Below, piece after piece: positions 24,303 to 36,600 of a DNA stretch of 64,000 nucleotides. Within the stretch, counting starts at the first letter, position 1. Each line of letters starts with the position of its first letter. The notes under the pieces are model-generated. The model worked only from the letters and a program-made list of their open reading frames with translations. It had not been told where the DNA came from and did no database searches. Source of the stretch: Pyxicephalus adspersus (taxonomy: Eukaryota > Chordata > Amphibia > Anura > Pyxicephalidae); contig NC_092859.1 in the NCBI RefSeq assembly GCF_032062135.1, forward strand, positions 126,518,129 through 126,582,128. The letters run 5' to 3'. The translations under genes and the position numbers were made by a program.

Positions 24303-24770
24303 TAGAATGAAAATCATTTCCAATATGACATAATGGTATATTTACAACTACAGTCCACAGTCAATAAATATTCTCACCTACTCTTTCAGTGACACATTGT
24401 TTGTTTTAGTCACTTTATTGACTAGAATACAAAATACACCAACCAACACATGCAACCTTGTTGGCCAGCTGGCCACAACCCAGATCATTTTCTTCTATTT
24501 TGTTTAGTATTTATATTTTATATAAGTGTGTGCTTCATTATATTGCCATTTATACAGTTTCTTGTCCATTCAGTTGAAATTTTCATTCAATTACATTTTT
24601 TCTGAGTACACAAACCTTTGCATAAATTAGCTTCAAGTTGATTCTTTCAACAAGGATAGGGTTTGGGTTGACAAACTACAATGGGTTTTAGGCAATACCT
24701 GCTTGTTTGTGGTTTATAGACACAAAACATAGTAAGCAAACATAATGACTGCACTGGCTGACATTTAAAC
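24303..24770. other. Unassigned non-coding sequence
   Basis: Nothing recognised. Confidence 0.6.
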
Positions 24771-24774
24771 TTAA

Positions 24775-25386
24775 CCACCTGAGCGTTACACTGAGGTCTA
24801 GATTTCTGTACCAAAAGTGATCCACGGTTTTCATGAAATTTTTTTTTTAAATTGTAGACCTGTAACTTACAGAAATATGTCCGAACAAGGGTCTAGTAGA
24901 TAATATGAATATAAAAAATGTATTTACTTTTATTTTATTTTTTTTTATTTTTTTGTATTGGATTGGATACGGGAGTTTGTATTCAATCCAATACAAAATG
25001 ACAGATTGAATTTACCAGTTATATACTTTGTAATTTTTTGAATTATTTTGTATTGGATTGAATACAGGAGTTTGTATTCAATCCAATACAAAATAAATGA
25101 ATGAGTTTCAATTTGAATTTCCCGCACACGCGCCGACGTCATCACGCACGCAGGGAGGAGCCGTCCGTTTTTTTTTTTCTCCGCCGGACGGCTTCTCGCT
25201 TCAGAGATCATCCGGTGCTGGAACAAGAAGGACGTGGACGATCAGCAGGACCAGGTAAGAAGCCGGCCGGCATCTTGTGTTCCGCCGGCCACACAAGATG
25301 CCGGCCGGCTTCTTACCTGGTCCCGCTGGCACCCGACGAAGGTCGGGCTTTTGCCCGTACGAAGGTCGGGCTTAACGGCTAGGAGG
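24775..25386. mobile_element. TTAA-flanked hairpin-rich foldback element
   Basis: The 612-bp unit is bounded by TTAA at 24771-24774 and 25387-25390. The left end is CCACCTGAGCGTTACACTG; the right end, reversed, is CCTCCTAGCCGTTAAGCC. TTAA targets are typical of piggyBac and Kolobok transposons. Inside are two 20-bp-arm hairpins (24951-24998 and 25046-25093) sharing the arm ttttgtattggattg, and a perfect 33-bp-arm hairpin at 25248-25323. The right half is strongly G+C/CpG-rich. No transposase frame. Confidence 0.75.
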
Positions 25387-25390
25387 TTAA

Positions 25391-26401
25391 GTCAGCTGTG
25401 CCAATATGAGAGTTTTTGGATAAGCCACCCCTTCAAAATAAAAAGTTTTGAGCAGCCATATTTTTAATGTGCTTTATGTGTAATTGTTGTCCCAATTGTT
25501 GGTGGCTACAATTGTTTTTAGATGTATTTTTATTCAAAGTGACATTAGTCTAATTTGCCTGGATAATGTGCATCAGTACAGATACATTGGGAGAGAATGT
25601 GACAAGGGGAATTTATAGGCAAGAGATTGTAGGAAATGAGGGCAGGGCACAGACATCTTATAGCATAAAGTACCCAAACAAGGGAAATCTGGAACACAAT
25701 ACCTAGATTTTATTATTAGTGGTAATTGTAGCTTAAGTTAACTTTTAATAGTTGGGTTGCTATGCATTTTAACAAACTATGTGGGTTACAATTGCTGGCT
25801 TACATCTGGACCATACCTTGTGTACAGGGACCTGTATACCAATAAAATACTTTTAACAACCTAAATCTGTGTACAGCAACAGATTTTTTTTTTAGCTAAA
25901 ACTAGATTTACACAGTTAAGTGGAATTATGAAGACACAGTGGTTTGGCCAGATTTAGCATTGTGGGGCCTTGCCATTCTGGTTGCTAGAGTTTGTACCTA
26001 GTTATATAAATAAATTTATCATTATGTTTTTTTTCTAGCACTTTTCCAGCACCATAGCTACTGTTTATTAGCTGTTTGGGATCTTGTCCCTTTTTTAGTA
26101 TATAACTCGGGGTGTTTAGTGCATATCTCCTCTGTTTAAAAAAACGCTTTTTTCACAGCCCCTACTTGTGTATTGTTTAAAAACATCAAGAAAACAGAAA
26201 ACCTTCACCCCAGGTGCATCCCAATCCTCTGCTGTATCCCCTCATAAAGAAAAGTTCTGATAACAGTTCTATTAAAAGTTAAAAATCCTCCTGGTAATTG
26301 TTAAATTATTACTTTGTATTTTTTGGCTACCGTCTTATATTTGATGATTTTTTTGGTTTATTATTTGAAAAAACACACGATTCAGTGGGACAGACTGGTG
26401 C
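25391..26401. other. Unassigned non-coding sequence
   Basis: A/T-rich. Nothing recognised before the hAT target duplication at 26402-26409. Confidence 0.6.
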
Positions 26402-26893
26402 ATCTATCCCAGGGGTCGGCAACCTTTACTATCAAAAGAGTCCTTTTGCCCCCTCTTCCACTAAAGAAAAATTGTCTGGAGCCACAAAACATAACACAGC
26501 TTATAAACTTTAAAAAGTTTTAATCTTTTTTTTAATTTTGCTTGTTACAACAACAGAATACAACAAACAGAAGTGCAGTGTGCATGTGGCCTACTTTGAA
26601 CTATGCAGGCCTTTAGTCCTTCCCCTATTTGTGTAAAATTAAAAAAAAACGTAGCCCACTTCAATATAAAAATCATATAGTTGCACCTTAGCAGTTTTAA
26701 AGAATTAAACATAAATTTAGGAATGTTTTTTGACAAGTCTATTTCAGTATGCTCCCATCCTCTTCAGGTTTCTTTCTCGGCCAGCAATCAACCTGAATAT
26801 ACAATTCATAAACTACATCAGCTCCGGGTCCGAAATGACTGTTTTTTTCTGAAAAATACCAGCCTATCAATCACTAGTCTTCTCACCTGTTTA

Positions 26894-28776
26894 ATGTGAC
26901 TTCTGTTTCTGAAGCTCGATGCTGATAGGCTGCTTTCCTATGTCAGGGCTGTAAGATTTGACTTTGATCTTCACACAGGACTGTAGGCTCTCATTTGTGA
27001 GGCGAGAGCGATATTTTGACTTTATGAAGTTCATGCTCGAGAAAATTTGCTTGCATAAGTATGTTGAGCCAAAGATGGACAAGACTACAAATGCATGCTT
27101 TTTCATGTTTATATACGTGTCGGGAATGGCACTCCATGTTTCAAAAACAAGTTTGTCGGGTTTGGGGAGTTTTTAATATCATTCCATTTGTGCTCTTTAG
27201 CTAGAATGGACTTCTGACAGGCGACTTCTTCGAGAGCCACTGTCAGGCTTTTGAACTTGGACAACCATAAGCCTTTATCCGCTATGTCGGCCAGTTCAAT
27301 ATCAAAATCGGGCTGACTTATCCCTGTGAACGTGGATATGTTCAGCAGGAATGGGTCGGTGTCCAGTGGTGTGACAGGGAGGGACAGAGTGATTTTTTCC
27401 TTTCTTAACTCTTTCTCAAAATGCAGTTTGCATTGCCATAATTGCATGGTATAAATATTCACAATTTATGTGATTCTTCTCTTCTTTGAACTCTTTGAAC
27501 TCTCTCAGGGATGGGAAGTAAGAAAGCATACCTCTCTGTACATCTCTGGCAAACAGAGTCATCTTGCGCTCAAACGCCAGAACATCCTCAAGCAACTGTA
27601 AGGCCGTGCTTCCCTTTCCCTGGAGATTTTTAGTCAGCGTGTTTAAGTGACTAGTCATATCCACCATGAAATAAAACTTTTCCAGCCAATCGAGGTCTCC
27701 AAGTTCGGGATAGCTGAGGCATTTGCTTTCAAAGAAGGTTTTCACATGTTCCAGACAAGCAAAGAAGCGTTTCAGCACATCTCCCCTTGAAAGCTACCAT
27801 CAGTTGTGCAGCAGAAGATCCGAATATGCGCTCTCGTCTTCATCTAACAATGAACAAAACTATCGGTGGTTTAATCCTTTTGCAATTATTTTGTTTACTA
27901 TCTTAATAACGAGGTTTATCACTTTTACACATTCAGGAGGGAATGTTTGAGCGCACAGTGCTTCTTGGTGCAAGATGCAGTGAATTGTCATCAGCTCTCG
28001 ATCAAGCGACTTTTGAAGTAAATTCACAAAGCCCTTCTGTGCTCCTCTCATACTGGGGGCACCATCAGTAGACACTGCACCAGGTGAGTGGTGTTTATTC
28101 CTTTGGTATTTAGACAACTCAAAACAGCCTCACAAATGTCCTGTGCCCGCGCTTGGTCCTTTAGCGGTATTAGTTCAATCAGTTCTTCCTGTGGCCCATC
28201 AGAGTTCACATATCTGTATAACAGTGCTGTCTGCTCAATATCATTTACATCCCTTGACTCATCACAGGCAATTGAATATGCTTGGGCTGAGTTGATGTCA
28301 TGAAGTTGCTTACTGGTGATGTCTGTTGCCATTTTAATAGCCCTGTCCTTGACGGTCTTTGCAGAGAGAGGCATTTCCTTAATTTTATGAATAATTTCCT
28401 GTTTGTATTTGAATTTGGAGAATAGATGCTCTGATATTGAATGATTATTTCATGTATTCTCATGAGCTGCTACAAATCTAGCAGCTGTAGTTGAGTTTGG
28501 AGAGTTGATCCACTTTTTGAAAGTATGTTTGCTCTGCTCAACTTTCCATAGTAGTTATAAAATCTCTCTCTTTCGTCCAGTTGGTACTTTTCAGAAAATG
28601 CTTAGTGCTTGTTTTGAAAATGTCTTTCAACGTTACATTTTTTTGTTGTTTGCTAATTTCTCGCCACATATTAAGCACACAAGTAAGCCATTGTCATTGG
28701 CAGTGAAGGCAAAGGAATCTGTCCACACAGAATTAAACTTTCTATTTGAGATTTTTCTTTTTTGGGCTGTATTCAT
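26894..28776 (-). pseudogene. hAT transposase (GTF2IRD2/FAM200/ZBED5-like), decayed
   Basis: Start ATG at 28776-28774. Domains in order on the minus strand: a zinc-finger-like N-terminus (VWTDSFAFTANDNGLLVCLI, with C-x2-C) at 28776-28640; then KTVKDRAIKMATDITSKQLH and the first catalytic Asp in ACDESRDV (28048-28374); the second Asp in VSTDGAPSM and the hAT C-x2-H motif in IHCILHQEAL (27860-28093); VKTFFESKCLSYPELGDLDW (27416-27778); a further alpha-helical part (27109-27462); and the hAT C-terminal dimerisation motif FSSMNFIKSKYRSRL (about 27025). Stops follow NNKKM and GLNHR, and frameshifts near 28070, 27780, 27440 and 27108 break the reading. All expected parts of a ~600-residue protein are present, so the damage is mutational decay rather than deletion. 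Confidence 0.9.
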
Positions 28777-29386
28777 GGTTAGCTTACCACAAATCTAGTA
28801 ATTTCAACTGAGTAGGAAATTATTGAATAAAGACAGCAAACTATTGATTAAAACTATGTAGCCTCATCAATCCCACCTGGATGATGTTAATTTCTTTACT
28901 GGATGTTTTCAAATAAAATGGATCAACAGTCTTTAAAGCCTGCAAACTCATTTAGAGGGTGTTAGAGATAGAAAACTTTATATTAATTTTAAAATATTTC
29001 AATACTTTTATGTAATATATTTGATGTAATTATGAATAAATTAATATTTTAATTATTTATTCAAATATCACATTATCACAATTAATTATCCATGATCAAT
29101 TCAAAACTACTAAATCAACAATAGATACACCCTTAATCAATGACTACAGGTGTAATAATATAAATGTAAAGACCATTCACTTCATCCATACCCCCAATAC
29201 ATCCAATGGAGTCCATGATTAAATTAATATAACCCCAAAATCACTGAGAGATTAATTAATATAATAGATTATTAGGCAAGTGAGACTTACTTGTAAGATT
29301 TTTACTTTCTTTCAAATGTCAAAGTGTTTTTGGGATCAATAGCCCTGCTGCTGCATTGAGCGACCACCTTTAAATACACCCAGTCC

Positions 29387-29459
29387 CGTGTCCCACGTGG
29401 CGCTGGAAAGCGCCTTGATGTTTGTTTCTGGGTAAAAACCCAGAAACACGTGGGACACG
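29387..29459. repeat. Nested hairpin near the hAT right end
   Basis: Outer arms cgtgtcccacgtg (29387-29399) and cacgtgggacacg (29447-29459) are perfectly complementary. Inside them tgtttctgggt and acccagaaaca (29423-29433 and 29438-29448) form a second 11-bp perfect hairpin. It lies ~280 bp inside the transposon's right end. Confidence 0.9.
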
Positions 29460-29748
29460 CGACTCCTATCAGTACGGGACTCCTTTGAGTCCTGCACTGA
29501 TAACCCCACCCAGGAACGTCACTGAAAGGGAATCCCCCCCCCCATACATACACAGGAGGGAGGGAGGGCATTACCCAGCTGCGTCAGCAGAGACTGACAG
29601 GTCACCCGTGGTGGACGCCCAGGAAGGGTATGTCTACGGAAGAAAGAGGATGTCCCCTTCTAGAAAGGACCCCCTTCTAAAGGCTGAAGGGAGCCACAAC
29701 TAGTAGGCTAAAGATCGGAGCCGCAGGTTGCTGACCCCTGATCTAACC

Positions 29749-31973
29749 CATACTGGACAACCTCAGTCCAGGGGTGAAACATCCTTGATGCCCAATATTT
29801 TAAATGTTACAACGCATACCCTTGAAAGTGTTTTAGTCACAGTCTTGTCATCTGTGTCACTTATAGGGTAAAAATTACAAGGTGGAGGAGTAGCACAAGG
29901 TTGTGGAAAAAGAGGAAGTAGGAAGTGGGCATTTTTTTGCAAATTTTGCTTTGGCAAAAGGCAGGAAGCCTATTGATATAGGGTTCTACACCCGAAGTAT
30001 ACTGCTCACTGCCCTTTTCTCTGGCTGTGGCAGTTCCCCTTTAATTTTTTTTTGTGGAAATCCATATTTACAAAGGGAAAGCAGCCCATGGCCATAGGAT
30101 TCAGGTTTAATTTTAGCTTCTACCAGCCCTTCCCCCTAATTGCTGTGGGTTGCTGCTGTCACATGTAATCTAAGCTAAATGTAAAGTTAAAATCAATTCC
30201 ACATACATAATATGTAAAACCAGAATATGATGTTGCTGACACTGTCTGTGAAGATTGTACTGGTCCGTAACAGCACTTGCAGCTTTAAGGTATTCATAGA
30301 CATGTCATTTAAAGATTGATGCTTTCCATGCCATCCTTCTAGTCAAACAAATAGGAGGATCCTCTTCCTGCTGTATGATATTTTTAAAACATTTTCTGTT
30401 TAGTCCCCCATAGCATTGCTCTGCTCACAATGCCCTTTCTTGACAACAGCTAGCATATTAGTATTCAAAATTCACTGGGGTTTGGAACTAATTTGGGGTT
30501 CCACAGACATCAAGTAGGTTTCAATAGAGCCATTCCGTGAACTGAACCCAGGCACATTTGCTCATCCTACGTCTGGACTTCATTGCTATTATGCTGTAAA
30601 TTTCTTTCACTTGTCTGGTAAAGCAGTTGTCACTGGGATAGTAGGGTAACAGGAAATCTCTCCAACTAAAAAAAGTTTTGGTTGGACATTTACTTTAAAC
30701 CCTTAAAATGTAATTCCTTCTCTAGTTCATTTAGTAATTGTGATCTTAAGGCCCTGATATGCTATTTTTCCAAGCTAGGTATTTACCTGGATTATGTTTT
30801 GTTTGCTTATGCCACTTAATTATTTATGGACATGTTTCTATCCTGGCCCTGTTTTGTTATTGAGTTGTTGTTACTTTATTATGCTGTCTGGTTACAGCTC
30901 ACAGATGTTTGTACCATACCATGAAATTCCCATTAAGAGAATGTTTCTAGAATGATGTCAGTGACTGTGCAAATAGAATTTCCTTAAAGCATCTCTCTGT
31001 GATGGAACACATGGAATTGAGTCTATCACTGTGAAATTGTTTGCTTTCCACTTCAGCATCTGTTGCTCTTACTGGGTCATTCAAAACTGAAAATCATTAC
31101 TGTATTTGATAAGCAGAAAGCAAGTCTGAATTTGCTTGACAAAGTCAAAGGTACATAATAATATTTTTGTATTTATATTAGGGGTTAGTTATATTTTTAT
31201 TGATTTTTATGGGAAAAAACTGCAAACTTTTCTACAGTATGACATGGGTGTCTCAATGTTTTAAACTAGATGTTAACTAACCATTTATTAGATTTATTAG
31301 CATACCAATATGCAGGGGCCATCTGCAGCACCACAATTATCATTTTCTTAGGGCTGGACTGAAATTATGTTTTGTATCTACATAAGTCAGAACGAAATTC
31401 TCATTTGTGTGGGTGAGCTTTTGTTTTAATTATATATGTAAAGCAAGCTTGCCAATTATGGCACTGACCTACATTTTGGTAGATACCCTTCAACATAGAT
31501 GGCTTATGGAACCAGTCACTGCTGCATCCCTTGAACCTGCCATCTTTGCCACCAACTCCATGGTGGACTTCCGGGTTCATGGTGATTCTTCAGCCATTGG
31601 ATGGCCACTGATGGTGTACCTCCTGTGTATGCTTGGGAGTTGCATAGATCCTGGTGTCCTGCTCTGTACGCAGTGGTTACACTAAAGCTGGGGCTCTTTA
31701 CTGAATGGTACATGGGCTGTACAGTGTAGGAAAAAAAGTAAAAGCCACCAGGAGCAGGGGAAAAGTTTTTTGGCAGAAGAGCAAAAGAAAAATTGCATGT
31801 CTTTTTACTATAAACCTATATCACCTAGTGATTTAATTTTTGGGGGGTTTAGATTTGTTTGAATACTACAGAACCTCTGTAAGCAGTATTATATTGCTAA
31901 ATCTCTTACTTTGCCTAACTTATATAGAAATTGGTGGTATAGGAAATGTTATTTATAGTAAAGCTGACATATA
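29749..31973. other. Unassigned non-coding sequence
   Basis: A 92-codon frame at 31407-31685 lies in a slightly C/G-richer patch that may belong to an old retroelement. I recognise no domain. The remainder is A/T-rich. Confidence 0.5.
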
Positions 31974-32400
31974 GCCCCTGATTCATCAATAGAATCCGCG
32001 CTCGCTGGAAGCGCGAAAGTATGCGCGGCCATCGATCGCGGTTTACCGCGGTCCGGACTCGAGTGTGCGCGTACACTCGCCTCACTGCCAGCCGGATTCC
32101 TGCCTTCACAATAATAGTGATTTAAAAATATGCTTTTTTCTTAGCGTACATAAATGTTAAAAACATTCAAACAGCGCAAACATTTTTTTTTAGGGCTATG
32201 GGTAATGGTGTGCCATTAGAAAGAATGATTTTTTAGGGGAACAGTGACTTTTAATACAAGCTCGCCAGTGTAAAGCTGCCGGAGATGCGCGGCTCCGGCC
32301 GCAAGCTTTTTCAGTTGCTGAATAGCGCGATCGCGTACAATTTCGGATCGCGAATACGAATGCGCAACCGATAATCCGATTCTGCTTGATGAATCGGGCA
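31974..32400. mobile_element. CpG-rich foldback element, CTGATTCATCAA ends
   Basis: The left end GCCCCTGATTCATCAA is mirrored by the right end, reversed, GCCCGATTCATCAA. ATA flanks both sides and could be a 3-bp target duplication. Two CpG-dense blocks (about 31995-32105 and 32280-32375, with 'gcgcgaaagtatgcgcgg' and 'agcgcgatcgcgtac') flank an A/T-rich middle. Frames on the minus strand at 32196-32414 are translations of this repeat, not genes. Confidence 0.68.
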
Positions 32401-32966
32401 TAGTGTACTGTCATTGCTGACTTCTTTTTTTAAAGTATTACTTGCCTGTCCTAAGAATTTTCTGAGTCACCAACATAGAAATATGCAAACTTGTGCAACG
32501 TTAGAAGACCTAAACTGCATGATTAATATTGGTCAGTGATTCATAGCGTTAAGGAAAGTGGATAGATATGACAGACAGAAAACCAGCATTTTTTGGAAGG
32601 ACGAGCAGCTTACAAATTTCTGAAACGTTCCCCGTACTACCAAAAGTGCTGGAAGCAGAACCAGATCATCCACAGTGTATTCTAGGCAGCATTCCTGGTG
32701 GATTTCCAAGGGGGTCTGTCTAACATTTCTGGGCAGTTGGTGTCTGTTGGAACAGGCTAAGATAATACAGACAATACAAATGTGGTAGTTTCTCAATGTC
32801 TATTGCAATCTTTATCATTGTCATTTGAAAGGAAGTAAAGAAAAAGGAAAGGGATAAGGAAAAGCTGCTGAAGGTGATGAAGGATAGAGGTCTTCTGTGT
32901 TGATGTACTGCAGGTATAAAAATGGGATTACAATTAAACCACTTAATATATACGGTATATAAATAC

Positions 32967-32967
<1 letters not shown>
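32401..32967. other. Unassigned non-coding sequence
   Basis: Nothing recognised. Overlapping minus-strand frames at 32533-32968 show no domain. Confidence 0.55.
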
Positions 32968-33012
<45 letters not shown>

Positions 33013-33035
33013 TTATTTATTTAATATTTATATAT
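32968..33035. repeat. (AT)n microsatellite with ATTT interruptions
   Basis: About 33 bp of uninterrupted AT dinucleotides from 32968, then shorter TA and ATTT runs. Confidence 0.95.
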
Positions 33036-33303
33036 GCTCATTTACCATGTTTTGATATTTGGTATGGTAGACCCATATGTTTATATATAAGTGTATGATA
33101 ACCCAATTTTTTTTTCATAGTTATAAGGGTTTGAACCCTTCAGGTTATATTGGGTTAAATACAAAAGTAGTGGAAGTACAGTTATATTTGAGGATAATGA
33201 AAGTAAAAAATTCACTAAATTTGCCCCGAGCTCAAGGACTCACTCTGATTATCTTCCAGATACCTCAAAAGTGGTCAGACCAAACTCTTTACTAAAGTAT
33301 TAT

Positions 33304-33451
33304 GTAGCAATAGAAAAGTGCAAGTCCCACACTAATAAGGAATTACAGACCTCTTTATTAGGTTTCAGGTTCCATATTTAAAAACCATAATAGGCTACAA
33401 CTGAGGATTGTGATGACTACTGATACATGATCTGCACTTTTCTATTGTTAC
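33304..33451. repeat. Spaced inverted repeat
   Basis: gtagcaatagaaaagtgca at 33304-33322 is complementary to 33433-33451 with one mismatch over 19 bp, separated by 110 bp. It may be the ends of a small foldback element, although no target duplication is clear. Confidence 0.6.
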
Positions 33452-33657
33452 AGAAAAGTTTCCTTTAACTATCATTGCCATACCTCCTCTCCCTGATGCA
33501 GTCCAAATATTATCTCTTCACAGACACACAGATGTATCATACTTACCTGTGTTTATGTGTTTAATACCTGCTGACATTTCCATGAGGTTCATGTGTTGGG
33601 TCACACGTGTTGTTATTTGACAGATTTCAAAGATTCATATATGTATTTCCTATCATT

Positions 33658-33690
33658 CTGAAGAAGCTACTTTACCATCTGCTGTGAAAC
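33658..33690 (+). other. CTGAAGA...GAAAC motif
   Basis: CTGAAGA at 33658-33664, followed by agc...gct and GAAAC at 33686-33690. The spacing resembles the CUGANGA...GAAA core of hammerhead ribozymes and the motif at 41474. See the findings; this is a hypothesis. Confidence 0.25.
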
Positions 33691-36600
33691 GAGTGATGGT
33701 CCCACTACTTGGCCTGATATTTCTTGGTGAAACCTAGTGATTTTTTGTCTAGAAAGGTCTCTTCAAGCAGTGGTTAGCCATGGAAATACATCATTTCAGT
33801 CTCTTTGTGTAATCATGGTGTCATCACTGTTTTAACCTGGGACTGGTGATTTTTAACACATTTTGTAAAGAAAGGTACGATTTTTGTGGAAGAATCTGTG
33901 TTGAGATGGAATGATTTAAAGGTGCCTTAAAAAATCTCATATGACTATTCTTTTCTTCCTTATGTAACTGAGTTTAGAACTGTTGCCATTTATCTGTTTA
34001 TTCAATCTGTTGGTTGTACTCAGATTATTATCATTCCAATAACACACACACAATTGAATCACCTAAATGCTTTAATACTCGTAGAAGAGTGGTGCTGATG
34101 TAGTTAGACAAGTCCAAACTGTAAAGTGATCCTATTTGGCATCTGTACAAGGCTATACCTATAAGTAAATTTAAACCCAAAATACAGGTAAGGGTACTAT
34201 AGCAAGAAACACAAGTATATCTAATTACAGTTCAAAAATAGTTTTTCCCCATAAAGCCAGCTATACCTCTATGTCATCCAGTCATCAGCTTACTAACAAC
34301 GAATTAAGAGTTAAAGAATTTAAGACCTGAATAACAGTCATGTGACAATGCAGCAAGAACATAAGAACCAGAGTTAGTTGCATTGTGATTTTATGTGTTT
34401 AATCCCTCAGGCATTTTCATTGCAAGTTAGAAAGAGGAATGACAATAGCAGGTTGATCTTCTCAATAATCTGACACCATCTGCTCTTTCTGTTTTCACTA
34501 CTTCTTTCGATTTTTGTTTCTTGGTGTACAGAAAGCTTAGCAATGGTGTGAACTTTTAATGATGAGAGCAGTCAAGCAGCAGAAAGGAAATATTTTACAT
34601 TGCCTTAAGGAATCATTTAATCTTATTTGATTCCATAATCTGGAACAATATAGGTCACAACTTTTGTATTTAGCTAAACAGCAACAGTGTGGAAGGTGCA
34701 AAATCAAGTAATATAAAACAAGTACAACACCTTGGGGCCATTAACTAGAGCAGTAATAAATACTGCTGCTTTCAGCATCAATTCTAAAGATTTCAAACTG
34801 AACTTCAGACAGATCAAAACAGCAGTACATGCAGGCACATGTTCTTTTGAAATCATAAGGGGCCCATTTATGTCTTGCAGTGCATGAATGCACAATAATT
34901 TGCATTTTTTGTCCATTGCATTAAGGCAGGTGAAAAATAAAATAAGGTGCTAGTTCACCCTATCATCCAAAAAAACATATATTTTTAAGACAACGCACTT
35001 CAATTAGAAGGAATGGCACTGCACAGTTATAGCATACATATTCTAATAATAGGCTTTCTGTTAAAGATAAGTGTATACTATAATATATAGAATATATATA
35101 AGAATATATAAAATATATATTACAATATACAAATAAATCCTCCCCCTTTAGGCATACAAAAAAGAAATGGTAAGGTGCAATATATTACATTTCTTTAAAC
35201 AATGCCTACATAAATCCATGGGGATTTAGAGGGATTGCCTTACATAATTATAGGGGGATGTAGGGGGAATGCTCTACATTAGGTTCTGTGGTCTCTACCC
35301 AAGGTATTAGGAGAGACATATACCCGTCATTTTTCTTTAAGAATACACTTGTACTTTATTTAGATAGTCAATAGACAAAACAATGTAGTCTGACCTTTGC
35401 CCCGTCCATATTTTGACAGAAAAAACATATCTGTGCTTTATACGCCAACTCTTGATTCAATGTTCAATGGAAATATTGCAGCTCTAGTGGGGTCAGAAGG
35501 AATGATTTGTTCTCACCTTGGGTTAGAGAAAATAAACTCATTGCTTTACCTTTAGATCAACCCTCATACTTTAGTTTTGTAGGGAGCAGGTAAGGGTTCT
35601 CTTTTCATTTTTTTTTTTTTTTTGCAATCTACTGGGAAGATTTTCATTTATTTCCTTTCTCAAGATAAAACAGGAAAAGAGAGAAAATATCTAAAAAATA
35701 CATAACATTTTCATCCTAGATACTTGTTCTCAAAAGAAGAATTTCCCCTCACTTATTGCTCCAAAGATGGCTCAAACATTTGGGATTCCTTGACTTTCTC
35801 ATTTGTTCTCCAAAGGGGTGAATCCCACCAGCTGGGACATAAACTAAAACTTGACATAGGATTCAATCCTTTGTTACTTTATTCAAAACTAAGAAAAGAT
35901 ATTTTGTGCTTTAACATATCCTTTATTCCTTCTTTTAACTGAGATCTTCAATTTCCCAATCCCTAAACTAGACTTTACACTTAAAGACATCATTTAACTC
36001 TAAACCTAATACTAAAACTCAACCCTTTAATCTGACCTATCCTTATAACCCAATACTCTGAACATAACTCTAACGTTATACATGTGGTGTTTTCCAGTAA
36101 ACCATCTATTGCATTGTCCTAAATATTCACATTTTCTTAGCCCTGTTTGCCATTGATATAATTGGTTATCCCACTGTACTTTTATTTCTTCCTCCTCTAT
36201 ACCTTCATATTCTTCATTTATATATATACCTTAATGTTAGACCCCTCGGTTACATGATCAAAAGTCAAAAATAATAGAATTTTTTGACAAATGGCTTCTA
36301 TTGAAGTCTATTGTTTAAGGGAAAGACCTAACACAAAAACATCTTCTAGAGCATGGTTTTTAAACCAGTTTCCCTCCAGAGGTTGCTTGAGCAATTTGTG
36401 CCTCTCAGGTCAATTTACCTGACACCAATGATCTTTTTGGCCCTCTGAAAGGATGACATTCTTGCCACTGGCCTGCAATGTATCAGACATTTTCCTGAAA
36501 AGTTGTTTCAAGGGTTCCCCACTGTTCTAGGGAGTTTAGATTGATTTGGATACATATTGCTTGAAAAGATGAACAAATAAAAGCTTACCCAGCTATATGT

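Larger units (their letters stand above)
26410..29740 (-). mobile_element. hAT-superfamily DNA transposon, full-length but inactive
   Basis: The 3,331-bp unit is bounded by 15-bp terminal inverted repeats, CAGGGGTCGGCAACC on the left and, reversed, CAGGGGTCAGCAACC on the right (14 of 15 identical). It is flanked by an 8-bp target duplication, ATCTATCC at 26402-26409 and ATCTAACC at 29741-29748 (7 of 8). End sequence and 8-bp duplication are diagnostic of hAT. The minus strand carries a broken transposase gene. The 0.95 kb upstream of that gene is A/T-rich, then G+C-rich near the right end, with a nested hairpin at 29387-29459. The transposase type is the one domesticated in vertebrates as the GTF2IRD2/FAM200/ZBED5 group. 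Confidence 0.93.
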
